NCBI RefSeq assembly: GCF_963924675.1
Contig: NW_027077440.1
Coordinates: 854,501-918,500, forward strand
DNA: 64,000 bases
From: Phocoena phocoena
Lineage: Eukaryota; Chordata; Mammalia; Artiodactyla; Phocoenidae
Reading direction: 5' to 3'
Shown here: positions 27,836 through 42,149 of the stretch, in pieces
Layout of the letters: the number at the start of each line of letters is the position of its first letter
How positions within the stretch are numbered: the first letter of the stretch is position 1
Notes under the pieces: model-generated
The model's input: the letters and a program-made list of their open reading frames with translations, nothing else
What the model was told of the DNA's origin: nothing
Database searches by the model: none
Translations under genes and position numbers: made by a program

Positions 27836-28860
27836 GGAATGTAAACTTGACTACACATGAACTGAATTACAAAACAGAACAGGGTCTCAAATTTAGAAAA
27901 CCAACTAGTGCTTGCTTATGGGGAAAGGTGCCTTGGGGTGCTGCATAAAAGCAGAGACTGAAATTAGCACAGATAACATTCCATAAGCCAAATATGTAAT
28001 AGACAAGACCTACTCCTTGCTCAACGAAATGGACCCAACACCACATATTCAACGCCTAGGAATATACCTGACTAGGAAGAATCTTAAAACCCATGGATAT
28101 ATATGTCTCCGTAAGAGAACCAAGCGTGTGTACAGCGGCCGAAACGCAGCAGTGAAAATCCGATAAATCCCATTATCAAAATAAATTTCGAAAACAAAAC
28201 ACAAAGACAGTGAAATAGAGAGCAATTCTTAAATAATTCACTCAGGGCATGTGATGCAACGGGGATTGACCACATCTACACCCAGAGCTGGTTGAGACAT
28301 AAGGCTGGACACTACAGGCTGATCGCATTGGTGAGTTTCGGTGAGCAAATGCAGACCCTTTGAAGTCATACTGCATGGTACCTATTCCATGGGTCCCAAC
28401 TCTTCAGTTTCAAGGGATTCTTCCCCCAGCTAAAACATGCATGGGAAACCCACAGTATGGTCCACCGTGTGATTGGGAAATGATTTAAAATGCATCTCAG
28501 TATTCGTATCCTGTTCCTCGGTTTCACCATTCCAGATGCTTTACTAACACTCTCCCTGCTTGGAGAGTCAGTGCCTTTAACCTCCTGTTTGGCACAGCTT
28601 GCAATTTCTGTGCAAGATGAACAGGAATAGGGAGAACCAAAGAGAGACTAGCTGTAGGTGTCTGCACGGGCAAATGTAATGCTCATTTCCCACCAGGAAG
28701 AGGAATTAACCAAAGGCTCAGCATGCCCTTCCGGAAACAGATTAGGGCCTGAAGCAATCCTGCGGTTTTGTGCCCAGCTCACAAGAAAGCGAGTTGAAGA
28801 AAGGAGCTGAGGGGCACTATAATTCACAAACCTGCAGAGTTATAAATGACAGCTATCCTC
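27800..28860 (+). repeat. Sub-unit block shared with 38,330-39,390
   Basis: Private variants shared at a shift of about 10,528 bp (six units plus the 52 bp expansion, minus small deletions) include acatcacaagatatc (27,805 and 38,338), gcaacggggattg (28,257 and 38,785), actacaggctgatcg (28,310 and 38,840), cagtttcaagggattcttcccccagc (28,405 and 38,933, reported in parts) and ggagctgaggggcactataa (28,803 and 39,331). Similarity ends before 28,900. The exchanged tract is shorter than one unit, which favours gene-conversion-like transfer. Confidence 0.8.
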
Positions 28861-28993
28861 CAAAAATATATTGAAGTAAGCCTGCGAAGGGGACTTGAAA
28901 GCGGGTCAGAGTTTCAGGAAAACCATTGCAGGGGGTAGACTGGAATTGCCCTGAAAGCATAGGAAAAGAGGCAGAACGTCGACAATGATGCAC

Positions 28994-29117
28994 TTGGCCA
29001 AAAAGGGCGTATGGGTTTTTTCCTGAATATATTCCTGAATATATTCAGGAAAATATATTCAGGAAAATATATTCCTGAATATATTCAGGAAAAAACGCAT
29101 ACGCCCTTTTTGGCCAA
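28994..29117. repeat. Expanded palindrome (+52 bp), distant copy
   Basis: It has the same length and internal arrangement as the one at 9,655, but lies about 19 kb away, separated by units with the ordinary 72 bp form. The following unit also shares gatgaagaagttg (29,475) and tatcgaaataaat (29,974) with the units at 9.7 and 13.2 kb. This points to copying of a unit-sized block within the array rather than independent expansion. Confidence 0.9.
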
Positions 29118-31829
29118 CCAAGCAAGCCTGTAAAGGAAATCTGCACTACAATGAAGTCTCACTGCCCCCCGGGCAAAAGGGCCATCTGAAAAAAGTGTAA
29201 AATCCAGAAAGGTAGGACAGGATATGGAGAACAGGGAGCCTTGTTATTCTGATTGGCAGGATGTAAACTGCCAGCAGCCACCCTGGAGAAGTGTATGGTG
29301 TTTCCTGAAACACGTAAGAAACAAAGCAACACAGCCTATGGCAATTCCACTTATGGTCCTATAGTTTACGGAAATTAAAATCAAAAACAGACAGCCACCC
29401 CAATATTTGGGACGGCTGTGTGCACAAGAAGCTCGTCTACAGTATCAGGTAAATATCCCAGAAAGCAAAAAATGGATGAAGAAGTTGTGGCACGTACGTA
29501 CAATGCAATATCACTCAGCAATGAAATCTGTGTCATCAGGCCCGTAGCGGCATAGTGAGTGGATGCAGATACAGTGAATCTACGTGAACTACATCACACA
29601 GAAAAAGAAACATCATAAGATATCACTAATACACGGAATGTAAACTTGACTACACATGAACTGAATTACAAAACAGAACAGGGTCTCAAATTTAGAAAAC
29701 CAACTAGTGCTTGCCTATGGGGAAAGGTGCGTTGGGGTGCAGCATAAAACCAGAGACTGAAATTAGCACAGATAACTTTCCATAAGCCAAATATGTAATA
29801 GACAAGACCTACTCCTTGCTCAACGAAATGGACCCAACACCACATATTCAACGCCTAGGAATATACCTGACTAGGAAGAATCTTAAAACCCATGGATATA
29901 TATGTCTCCGTAAGAGAATCAAGCGTGTGTACAGCGGCATAAACGCAGCAGTGAAAATCCGATAAATCCCATTATCGAAATAAATTTCGAAAACAAAACA
30001 CAAAGACAGTGAAATAGAGAGCAATTCTTAAATAATTCACTCAGGGCATGTGATGCAACCGGGATTGACCACATCTACACCCAGAGCTGGTTGAGACATA
30101 AGGCTGGACACTTCAGGCTGATAGCATTGGTGAGTTTCGGTGAGCAAATGCAGACCCTTTGAAGTCATACTGCATGGTACCCATTCCATGGGTCCCAACT
30201 CTCCAGGTTCAAGGGATTCTTCCTCCAGCTAAAACATGCATGGGAAACCCAGAGTATCGTCCACCGTGTGATTGGGAAACGATTTAAAATGCCTCTCAGT
30301 TTTCGTATCCTGGGCCTCGGGTTCACCATTCCAGATGCTTTACTAACACTCTCCCCGCTTGGAGAGTCAGTGCCTTTAACCTCCTCTTTGTCACAGCTTG
30401 CAATTTCTGTGCAAGATGAACAGGAATAGGGAGAACCAATGAGAGACTAGCTATAGGTGTCTGCACGGGCAAATGTAATGCTCATTTCCCACCAGGAAGA
30501 GGAATTAACCAAAGGCTCAGCATGCCCTGCCGGAAACAGATTAGGGCCTGAAGCAATCCTGCGGTTTTGGGCCCAGATCACAAGAAAGCGAGTTGAAGAA
30601 AGGAGCTCAGGGGCACTGTAATTCACAAACCTGCAGAGTTATAAATGACAGCTATCCTCCAAAAATATATTGAAGTAAGCCTGCGAAGGGGACTTGAAAG
30701 CGGGGCAGAGTTTCAGGAAAACCATTGCAGGGGGTAGACTGGAATTGCCCTGAAAGCATAGGAAAAGAGGCAGAACGTCGACAATGATGCACTTGGCCAA
30801 AAAGTGGGTATGCGTTTTTTCCTGAATATATTCAGGAAAAAACGCATATGCCCTTTTTGGCCAACCAAGCAAGCCTGTAAAGGAAATCTGCACTACAATG
30901 AAGTCTCACTGCCCCCCGGGCAAAAGGGCCATCTGAAAAAAGTGTAAAATCCAGAAAGGTAAGACAGGATATGGAGAACAGGAAGCCTTGTTATGCTGAT
31001 TGGCAGGATGTAAATTGCCAGCAGCCACCCTGGAGAAGTGTATGGTGTTTCCTGAAACACGTAAGAAACAAAGCAACACAGCCTATGGCACTTCCACTTA
31101 TGGTCCTATAGATTACGGAAATTAAAATCAAAAACAGACAGCCACCCCAATATTTCGGACGGCTGTGTTCACAAGAAGCTCGTCTACAGTATCAGGTAAA
31201 TATCCCAGAAAGCAAAAAATGGATAAAGAAGTTGTGGCACGTACGTACAATGCAATATCACTCAGCAATGAAATCTGTGTCATCAGGCCCGTAGCGGCAT
31301 AGTTAGTGGATGCAGATACGGTGAATCTACGTGACATACGTCACACAGAAAAACAAACATCATAAGATATCACTAATACACGGAATGTAAACTTGACTAC
31401 ACATGAACTGAATTACAAAACAGAACAGGGTCTCAAATTTAGAAAACCAACTAGTGCTTGCTTATGGGGAAAGGTGCGTTGGGGTGCTGCATAAAACCAG
31501 AGACTGAAATTAGCACAGATAACTTTCCATAAGCCAAATATGTAATAGACAAGACCTACTCCTTGCTCAACGAAATGGACCCAACACCACATATTCAAAG
31601 CCTAGGAATATACATGACTAGGAAGAATCTTAAAACCCATGGATATATATGTCTCCGTAAGAGAATCAAGCGTGTGTACAGCGGCCGAAACGCAGCAGTG
31701 AAAATCCGATAAATCCCACTATCAAAATAAATTTCGAAAACAAAACACAAAGACAGTGAAATAGAGAGCAATTCTTAAATAATTCACTCAGGGCATGTGA
31801 TGCAACTGGGATTGACCACATCTACACCC

Positions 31830-34800
31830 AGAGGTGGTTGAGACATAAGGCTGGACACTTCAGGCTGATAGCATTGGTGAGTTTCGGTGAGCAAATTCAG
31901 ACACTTTGAAGTCATACTGCATGGTACCTATTCCATGGGTCCCAACTCTTCAGGTTCAAGGGATTCTTCCTCCAGCTAAAACATGCATGGGAAACCCACA
32001 GTATCGTCCACCGTGTGATTGGGAAATGATTTAAAATGCATCTCAGTTTTTGTATCCTGGTCCTCGGGTTCACCATTCCAGATGCTTTACTAACACTCTC
32101 CCCGCTTGGAGAGTCGGTGCCTTTAACCTCCTGTTTGGCACAGCTTGCAATTTCTGTGCAAGATGAACAGGAATAGGGAGAACCAATGAGAGACTAGCTG
32201 TAGGTGTCTGCACGGGCAAATGCAACGCTCATTGCCCACCAGGAAGTGGAATTAACAAAAGGCTCAGCGTGCCCTGCTGGAAACAGATTAGTGCCTGAAG
32301 CAATTCTGCGGTTTTGTGCCCAGCTCACAAGAAAGCGAGTTGAAGAAAGGAGCTCAGGGCTACTGTAATTCACAAACCTGCAGAGTTATAAATGACAGCT
32401 ATTTTCCAAAAGTATATTGAAGTAAGCCTGCGAAGGGGACTTGAAAGCGGGGCAGAATTTCAAGAAAACGATTGCAGGGGGTAGACTGGAATTGCCCTGA
32501 AAGCATAGGAAAAGAGGCACAACGTCGACAATGATGCACTTGGCCAAAAAGGGCGTATGCGTTTTTTCCTGAAAATATTCAGGAAAAAACGCATATGCAC
32601 TTTTTGGCAAACCAAGCAAGCCTGTAAAGGAAATCTGCACTACAATGTAGTCTCACTGCCCCTCTGGCAAAAGGGCCATCTGAAGAAAGTGTAAAATCCA
32701 GAAAGGTAGGACAGGATATGGAGAACAGGGAGCCTTGTTATGCTGATTGGGAAGACGTAAATTGCCACAGCCACCCTGGAGAAGTGTATGGTGTTTCCTG
32801 AAACACGTAGGAAACAAAGGAACACAGCCTATGGCAATTGCACTTATGGTCCTATTGCTTAGGGAAATTAAAATCAAAAACAGAGATCCACCCCAAAGTT
32901 TGGGACGGCTGTGTTCCCAAGAAGCTCGTCTACAGTACCAGGTAAATATCGCAGAAAGCAAAAAATGGATAAAGAAGTTGTGGCACGTACGTGCAATGCA
33001 ATATCACTCAGCAATGAAATCTGTGTCATCAGGCCCGTAGCGGCATAGTGAGTGGATGCAGGTACGGTGATTCTACGTAAACTACGTCACACAGAAAAAG
33101 AAACATCATAATATATCAGTAATACACGGAATGTAAACTTGACTACACATGAACTGAATTACAAAACAGAACAGGGTCTCAAATTTAGAAAACCAACTGC
33201 TGCTTGCTTATGGGGAAAGGTGCCTTGGGGTGCTGCATAAAACCAGAGACTGAAATTACCACAGATAACTTTCCATAAGCCAAATATGTAATAGACAAGA
33301 CCTACTCCTTGCTCAACGAAATGGACTCAACACCACATATTCAACGCCTAGGAATATACCTGACTAGGAAGAATCTTAAAACCCATGGATATATATGTCT
33401 CCGTAAGAGAATCAAGCGTGTGTACAGCGGCCGAAACGCAGCAGTGAAAATCCGATAAATCCCATTATCAAAATAAATTTCGAAAACAAAACACAAAGAG
33501 AGTGAAATAGAGAGCAATTCTTAAATAATTCACTCAGGGCATGTGATGCAACCGGGATTTAACACATCTACACCCAGAGCTGGTTGAGACAAAAGGCTGG
33601 ACACTTCAGGCTGAGAGCATTGGTGAGTTTCAGTGAGCAAATGCAGACCCTTTGAAATCATACTGCATGGTACATATTCCATGGGTCCCAACTCTTCAGG
33701 TTCAAGGGATTCTTCCTCCAGCTAAAACATGCATGGGAAACCCACAGTATGGTCCACAGTGTGATTGGGCAACGATTTAAAATGCATCTCAGTTTTCGTA
33801 TCCTGGTCCTCGGGTTCACCATTCCAGATGCTTTACTAACACTCTCCCTGCTTGGAGAGTCAGTGCCTTTAACCTCCTGTTTGGCACAGCTTGCAATTTC
33901 TGCACAAGATGAACAGGAATAGGGAGAACCAATGAGAGATTAGCTGTAGGTTTATGCATGGGCAAATGTAACGTTCATTTCCCACCAGGAAGAGGAATTA
34001 ACCAAAGACTCAGCATGCCCTGCCGGAAACAGATTAGGGCCTGAAGCAATCCTGCGGTTTTGTGCCCAGCTCACAAGAAAGCGAGTTGAAGAAAGGAGCT
34101 CAGGGGCACTGTAATTCACAAACCTGCAGAGTTATAAATGACAGCTATCCTCCAAAAATATATTGAAGTAAGCCTGCGAAGGGGACTTGAAAGCGGGGCA
34201 GAGTTTCAGGAAAACCATTGCAGGGGGTAGACTGGAATTGCCCTGAAAGCATAGGAAAAGAGGCAGAACGTCGACAATGATGCACTTGGCCAAAAAGTGG
34301 GTATGCGTTTTTTCCTGAATATATTCAGGAAAAAACGCATATGCCCTTTTTGGCCAACCAAGCAAGCCGGTAAAGGAAATCTGCACTACAATGAAGTCTC
34401 ACTGCCCCCCGGGCAAAAGGGCCATCTGAAAAAAGTGTAAAATCCAGAAAGGTAGGACAGGATATGGAGAACAGGGAGCCTTGTTATGCTGATTGGCAGG
34501 ATGTAAATTGCCAGCAGCCACCCTGGAGAAATGTATGGTATTTCCTGAAACACGTAAGAAACAAAGCAACACAGCCTATGGCACTTCCACTTATGGTCCT
34601 ATAGCTTACGGAAATTAAAATCAAAAACAGACAGCCACCCCAATATTTGGGACGGCTGAGTTCACAAGAAGCTCGTCTACAGTATCAGGTAAATATCCCA
34701 GAAAGCAAAAAATGGATAAAGAAGTTGTGGCACGTACGTACAATGCAATATCACTCAGCAATGAAATCTGTGTCATCAGGCCCGTAGCGGCATAGTGAGT

Positions 34801-35620
34801 GGATGCAGGTACGGTGATTCTACGTGAACTACGTCACACAGAAAAAGAAACATCATGAGATATCACTAATACACGGAATGTAAACTTGACTACACATGAA
34901 CTGAATTACAAAACAGAACAGGGTCTCAAATTTACAAAACCAACTAGTGCTTGCTTATGGGGAAAGGCGCGTTGGGGTGCTGCATAAAACCAGAGACTGA
35001 AATTAGCACAGATAACATTCAATAAGCCATATATGTAATAGACAAGACCTACTCCTTGCTCAACGAAATGGATCCAACACCACATATTCAACGCCTAGGA
35101 ATATACCTGACTAGGAAGAATCTTAAAACCCATGGATATATATGTCTCCGTAAGAGAACCAAGCGTGTGTACAGCGGCCGAAACGCAGCAGTGAAAATCC
35201 GATAAATCCCATTATCAAAATAAATTTCGAAAACAAAACACAAAGACAGTGAAATAGAGAGCAATTCTTAAATAATTCACTCAGGGCATGTGATGCAACC
35301 GGGATTGACCACATCTACACCCAGAGCTGGTTGAGACATAAGGCTGGACACTTCAGGCTGATCGCATTGGTGAGTTTCGGTGAGCAAATGCAGACCCTTT
35401 GAAGTCATACTGAATGGTACCTATTCCATGGGTCCCAACTCTTCAGGTTCAAGGGATTCTTCCTCCAGCTAAAACATGCATGGGAAACCCAGAGTATCGT
35501 CCACCGTTTGATTGGGAAACGATTTAAAATGCATCTCAGTTTTCTATCCTGGTCCTCGGGTTCACCATTCCAGATGCTTTACTAACACTCTCCCTGCTTG
35601 GAGAGTCAGTGCCTTTAACC
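31830..35620 (+). repeat. ~3.8 kb block, right copy of the 14 kb-shift duplication
   Basis: This is the partner of 17,800-21,590. Immediately to the left, around 31,600-31,830, variants such as ttcaaagcctagg and cccactatc instead match the unit at 8,700-8,950. The right copy is therefore a mosaic of at least two source regions. Confidence 0.83.
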
Positions 35621-38600
35621 TCCTCTTTGGCACAGCTTGCAATTTCTGTGCAAGATGAACAGGAATAGGGAGAACCAATGAGAGACTAGCTGTAGGTGTC
35701 TGCACGGGCAAATGTAACGCTCATTTCCCACCAGGAAGAGGAATTAACCAAAGGCTCAGCATGCCCTGTCGGAAACAAATTAGGGCCTGAAGCAATCCTG
35801 CGGTTTTGTGCCCAGCTCACAAGAAAGCGAGTTGAAGAAAGGAGCTCAGGGGCACTGTAATTCACAAACCTGCAGAGTTATAAATGACAGCTATCCTCCA
35901 AAAATATATTGAAGTAAGCCTGTGAAGGGGAATTGAAAGCGGGGCAGAATTTCAGGAAAACGATTGCAGGGGGTAGACTGGAATTGCCCTGAAAGCATAG
36001 GAAAAGAGGCACAACGTCGACAATGATGCACTTGGCCAAAAAGGGTGTATGCATTTTTTCCTGAATATATTCAGGAAAAAACGCATACGCCCATTTGGCC
36101 AACCAAGCAAGCCTGTAAAGGAAATCTGCACTGCAATGAAGTCTCACTGCCCCCCGGGCAAAAGGGCCATCAGAAAAAACTGTAAAATCCAGAAAGGTAG
36201 GACAGGATATGGAGAACAGGGAGCCTTGTTATGCTGATTGGCAGGATGTAAATTGCCAGCAGCCACCCTGGAGAAGTGTATGGTGTTTCCTGAAACACGT
36301 AAGAAACAAAGCAACACAGCCTATGGCACTTCCACATATGGTCCTATAGCTTACGGAAATTAAAATCAAAAACAGACAGCCACCCCAATATTTGGGACGG
36401 CTGTGTTCACAAGAAGCTCGTCTACAGTATCAGGTAAATATCCCAGAAAGCAAAAAATGGATAAAGAAGTTGTGCCACGTACGTACAATGCAATATCACT
36501 TAGCAATGAAATCTGTGTCATCAGGCCCGTAGCGGCATAGTGAGTGGATGCAGGTACGGTGATTCTACGTGAACTACGTCACACAGAAAAAGAAACATCA
36601 TAAGATATCACTAATACACGGAATGTAAACTTGACTACACATGAACTAAATTACAAAACAGAACAGGGTCTCAAATGTAAAAAACCAACTAGTGCTTGCT
36701 TATGGGAAAAGGTGCCTTGGGGTGCTGCATATAACCAGAGACTGAAATTAGCACAGATAACTTTCCATAAGCCAAATATGTAATAGACAAGACCTACTGC
36801 TTGCTCAACGAAATGGACCCAACACCACATATTCAACGCCTAGGAATATACCTGACTAGGAAGAATCTTAAAACCCATGGATATATATGTCTCCGTAAGA
36901 GAATCAAGCGTGTGTACAGCGGCCGAAACGCAGCAGTGAAAATCCGATAAATCCCATTATCAAAATAAATTTCGAAAACAAAACACAAAGACAGTGAAAT
37001 AGAGAGCAATTCTTAAATAATTCACTCAGGGCATGTGATGCAACCGGGATTGACCACATCTACACCCAGAGCTGGTTGAGACATAAGGCTGGACACTTCA
37101 GGCTGATAGCATTGGTGAGTTTCGGTGAGCAAATGCAGACCCCTTGAAGTCATACTGCATGGTAACTATTCCATGGGTCCCAACTCTTCAGGTTCAAGGG
37201 ATTCTTCCTCCAGCTAAAACATGCATGGGAAACCCAGAGTATGGTCCACCGTGTGACTGGGAAACGATTTAAAATGCATCTCAGTTTTCGTATCCTGGTC
37301 CTCGGGTTCACCATTCCAGATGCTTTACTAACACTCTCCCTTCTTGGAGAGTCAGTGCCTTTAACCTCCTGTTTGGCACAGCTTGCCAATTCTGTGCAAG
37401 ATGAACAGGAATAGGGAGAACCAATGAGAGACTAGCTGTAGGTGTCTGCACGGGCAAATGTAACGCTCATTTCCCACAAGGAAGAGGAATTAACCAAAGG
37501 CTCAGCATGCCCTGCCGGAAACAGATTAGGGCCTGAAGCAATCCTGCGGTTTTGTGCCCACCTCACAAGAAAGCGAGATGAAGAAAGGAGCTCAGGGGCA
37601 CTGTAACTCACAAACCTGCAGTGTTATAAATGACAGCTATCCTCCAAAAATATATTGAAGTAAGCCTGCGAAGGGGACTTGAATGCGGGGCAGAATTTCA
37701 GGAAAACCATTGCAGGGGGTAGACTGGAATTGCCCTGAAAGCATAAGAAAAGAGGAAGAACGTCGACAATGATGCACTTGGCCAAAAGGGCGTATGGGTT
37801 TTTTCCTGAATATATTCAGGAAAAAACGCATACGCACTTTTTGGCCAACCAAGCAAGCCTGTAAAGGAAATCTGCACTACAATGAAGTCTCACTGCCCCC
37901 CGGGCAAAAGGGCAATCTGAAAAAAGTGTAAAATCCAGAATGGTAGGACAGGATATGGAGAACAGGGAGCCTTGTTATGCTGATTGGCAGGATGTAAATT
38001 GCCAGCAGCCACCGTGGAGAAGTGTATGGTGTTTCCTGAAACACGTAAGAAATAAAGCAACACAGCCTATGGCAATTGCACTTATGGTCCTATTCCTTAG
38101 GGAAATTAAAATCAAAAACAGAGCCACCCCAAAGTTTGGGACGGCTGTGTTCCCAAGAAGCTCGTCTACAGTACGAGGTAAATATCCCAGAAAGCAAAAA
38201 ATGGATAAAGAAGTTGTGGCACGTACGTGCAATGCAATATCACTCAGCAATGAAATCTGTGTCATCAGGCCCGTAGCGGCATAGTGAGTGGATGCAGGTA
38301 CGGTGATTCTACGTGAACTACGTCACACAGAAAAAGAAACATCACAAGATATCACTAATACACGGAATGTAAACTTGACTACACATGAACTGAATTACAA
38401 AACAGAACAGGGTCTCAAATTTAGAAAACCAACTAGTGCTTGCTTATGGGGAAAGGTGCCTTGGGGTGCTGCATAAAACCAGAGACTGAAATTAGCACAG
38501 ATAACATTCCATAAGCCAAATATGTAATAGACAAGACCTACTCCTTGCTCAACGAAATGGACCCAACACCACATATTCAACGCCTAGGAATATACCTGAC

Positions 38601-41600
38601 TAGGAAGAATCTTAAAACCCATGGATATATATGTCTCCATAAGAGAACCAAGCATGTGTACAGCGGCCGAAACGCAGCAGTGAAAATCCGATAAATCCAA
38701 TTATCAAAATAAATTTCGAAAACAAAACACAAAGACAGTGAAATAGAGAGCAATTCTTAAATAATTCACTCAGGGCATGTGATGCAACGGGGATTGACCA
38801 CATCTACACCCAGAGCTGGTTGAGACATAAGGCTGGACACTACAGGCTGATCGCATTGGTGAGTTTCGGTGAGCAAATGCAGACCCTTTGAAGTCATACT
38901 GCATGGTACCTATTCCATGGGTCCCAACTCTTCAGTTTCAAGGGATTCTTCCCCCAGCTAAAACATGCATGGGAAACCCACAGTATGGTCCACCGTGTGA
39001 TTGGGAAATGATTTAAAATGCATCTCAGTATTCGTATCCTGTTCCTCGGTTTCACCATTCCAGATGCTTTACTAACACTCTCCCTGCTTGGAGAGTCAGT
39101 GCCTTTAACCTCCTGTTTGGCACAGCTTGCAATTTCTGTGCAAGATGAACAGGAATAGGGAGAACCAAAGAGAGACTAGCTGTAGGTGTCTGCACGGGCA
39201 AATGTAATGCTCATTTCCCACCTGGAAGAGGAATTAACCAAAGGCTCAGCATGCCCTTCCAGAAACAGATTAGGGCCTGAAGCAATCCTGCGGTTTTGTG
39301 CCCAGCTCACAAGAAAGCGAGTTGAAGAAAGGAGCTGAGGGGCACTATAATTCACAAACCTGCAGAGTTATAAATGACAGCTATCCTCCAAAAATATATT
39401 GAAGTAAGCCTGCGAAGGGGACTTGAAAGCGGGGCAGAATTTCAGGAAAACGATTGCAGGGGGTAGACTGGTATTGCCCTGAAAGCATAGGAAAAGAGGC
39501 AGAACGTCGACAATGATGCACTTGGCCAAAAAGGGCGTATGCGTTTTTTCCTGAATATATTCAGGAAAAAACGCATACGTCCTTTTTGGCCAACCAAGCA
39601 AGCCTGTAAAGGAAATCTGCACTACAATGAAGTCTCACTGCTCCCCGGGCAAAAGGGCCATCTGAAAAAAGTGTAAAATCCAGAAAGGTAGGACAGGATA
39701 TGGAGAACAGGGAGTCTTGTTATGCTGATTGGCAGGATGTAAATTGCAAGCAGCCACCCTGGAGAAGTGTATGGTGTTTTCTGAAACACGTAAGAAACAA
39801 AGCAAAGCAGCCTATGGCACTTCCACTTATGGTCCTATAGCTTACAGAAATTAAAATCAAAAACAGAAAGCCACCCCAATATTTGGGACGGCTGTGTTCA
39901 CAAGAAGCTCGTCTACAGTACCAGGTAAATATCCCAGAAAACAAAAAATGGATAAAGAAGTTGTGGCACGTATGTGCAATGCAATATCACTCAGCAATGA
40001 AATCTGTGTCATCAGGCCCGTAGCGGCATAGTGAGTGGATGCAGGTACAGTGATTCTACGTGAACTATGTCACACAGAAAAAGAAACATCATAAGATATC
40101 ACTAATAAACGGAATGTAAACTTGACTACACATGAACTGAATTACAAAACAGAACAGGGTCTCAAATTTAGAAAACCAACTAGTGCTTCCTTATGGGGAA
40201 AGGTGCGTTGGGGTGCTGCATAAAACCAGAGACTGAAATTAGCACAGATAACTTTCCATAAGCCAAATATGTAATAGACAAGACCTACTCCTTGCTCAAC
40301 GAAATGGACCCAACACCACATATTCAACGCCTAGGAATATACCTGACTAGGAAGAATCTTAAAATCCATGGATATATATGCCTCCATAAGATAATCAAGC
40401 GTGTGTACAGCGGCCGAAACGCAGCAGTGAAAATCCGATAAATCCCATTATCAAAATAAATTTCGAAAACAAAACACAAAGACAGTGAAATAGAGAGCAA
40501 TTCTTAAATAATTCACTCAGGGCATGTGATGCAACCGGGATTGACCACATCTACACCCAGAGCTGGTTGAGACATAAGGCTGGACACTTCAGGCTGATAG
40601 CATTGGTGAGTTTCGGTGAGCAAATGCAGACCCTTTGAAGTCATACTGCATTGTACCCATTCCATGGGTCCCAACTCTCCAGGTTCAAGGGAATCTTCCT
40701 CCAGCTAAAACATGCATGGGAAACCCAGAGTATCGTCCACCGTGTGATTGGGAAACGATTTAAAATGCATCTCAGTTTTCGTATCCTGGTCCTCGGGTTC
40801 ACCATTCCAGATGCTTTACTAACACTCTCCCCGCTTGGAGAGTCAGTGCCTTTAACCTCCTGTTTGGCACAGCTTGCAATTTCTGTGCAAGATGAACAGG
40901 AATAGGGAGAACCAATGAGAGACTAGCTGTAGGTGTCTGCACGGGCAAATGTAACGCTCATTGCCCACCAGGAAGAGGAATTAAACAAAGGCTCAGTGTG
41001 CCCTGCTGGAAACAGATTAGGGCCTGAAGCAATCCTGCGGTTTTGTGCCCATCTCACAAGAAAGCGAGTTGAAGAAAGGAGCTCAGGGGCACTGTAATTC
41101 ACAAACCTGCAGAGTTATAAATGACAGCTATCTTCCAAAAGAATACTGAAGTAAGCCTGCGAAGGGGACTTGAAAGCGGGGCAGAATTTCAGGAAAACGA
41201 TTGCAGGGGGTAGACTGGAATTGCCCTGAAAGCATAGGAAAAGAGGCACAACGTCGACAATGATGCACTTGGCCAAAAAGGGCGTATGCGTTTTTTCCTG
41301 AATATATTCAGGAAAAAACGCATACGCCCATTTGGCCAACCAAGCAAGCCTGTAAAGGAAATCTGCACTACAATGAAATCTCACTGCCCCCCGGGCAAAA
41401 GGGCCATCTGAAAAAAGTGTAAAATCCAGAATGGTAGGACAGGATATGGAGAACAGGGAGCCTTGTTATGCTGATTGGCAGGATGTAAATTGCCAACAGC
41501 CACCCTGGAGAAGTGTATGGTGTTTCCTGAAACACGTAAGAAATAAAGCAACACAGCCTATGGCAATTGCACTTATGGTCCTATTTCTTAGGGAAATTAA

Positions 41601-42149
41601 AATCAAAAACAGAGATCCACCCCAAAGTTTGGGACGGCTGTGTTCCCAAGAAGCTCGTCTACAGTACCAGGTAAATATCCCAGAAAGCAAAAAATGGATA
41701 AAGAAGTTGTGGCACGTACATGCAATGCAATATAACTCAGCAATGAAATCTGTGTCATCAGGCACGTAGCGGCATAGTGAATGGATGCAGGTACGGTGAT
41801 TCTACGTGAACTACGTCACACAGAAAAAGAAACATCATAAGATATCACTAATACACGGAATGTAAACTTGACTACACATGAACTGAATTACAAAACAGAA
41901 TAGGGTCTCAAATTTAGAAAACCAACTAATGCTTGCTTATGGGGAAAGGTGCCTTGGGGTGCTGCATAAAAACAGAGACTGAAATTAGCACAGATAACTT
42001 TCCATAAGCCAAATATGTAATAGACAAGACCTACTCCTTGTTCAACGAAATGGACTCAACACCACATATTCAAGGCCTAGGAATATACCTGACTAGGAAG
42101 AATCTTAAAACCCATGGATATATATGTCTCCATAAGAGAATCAAGCGTG

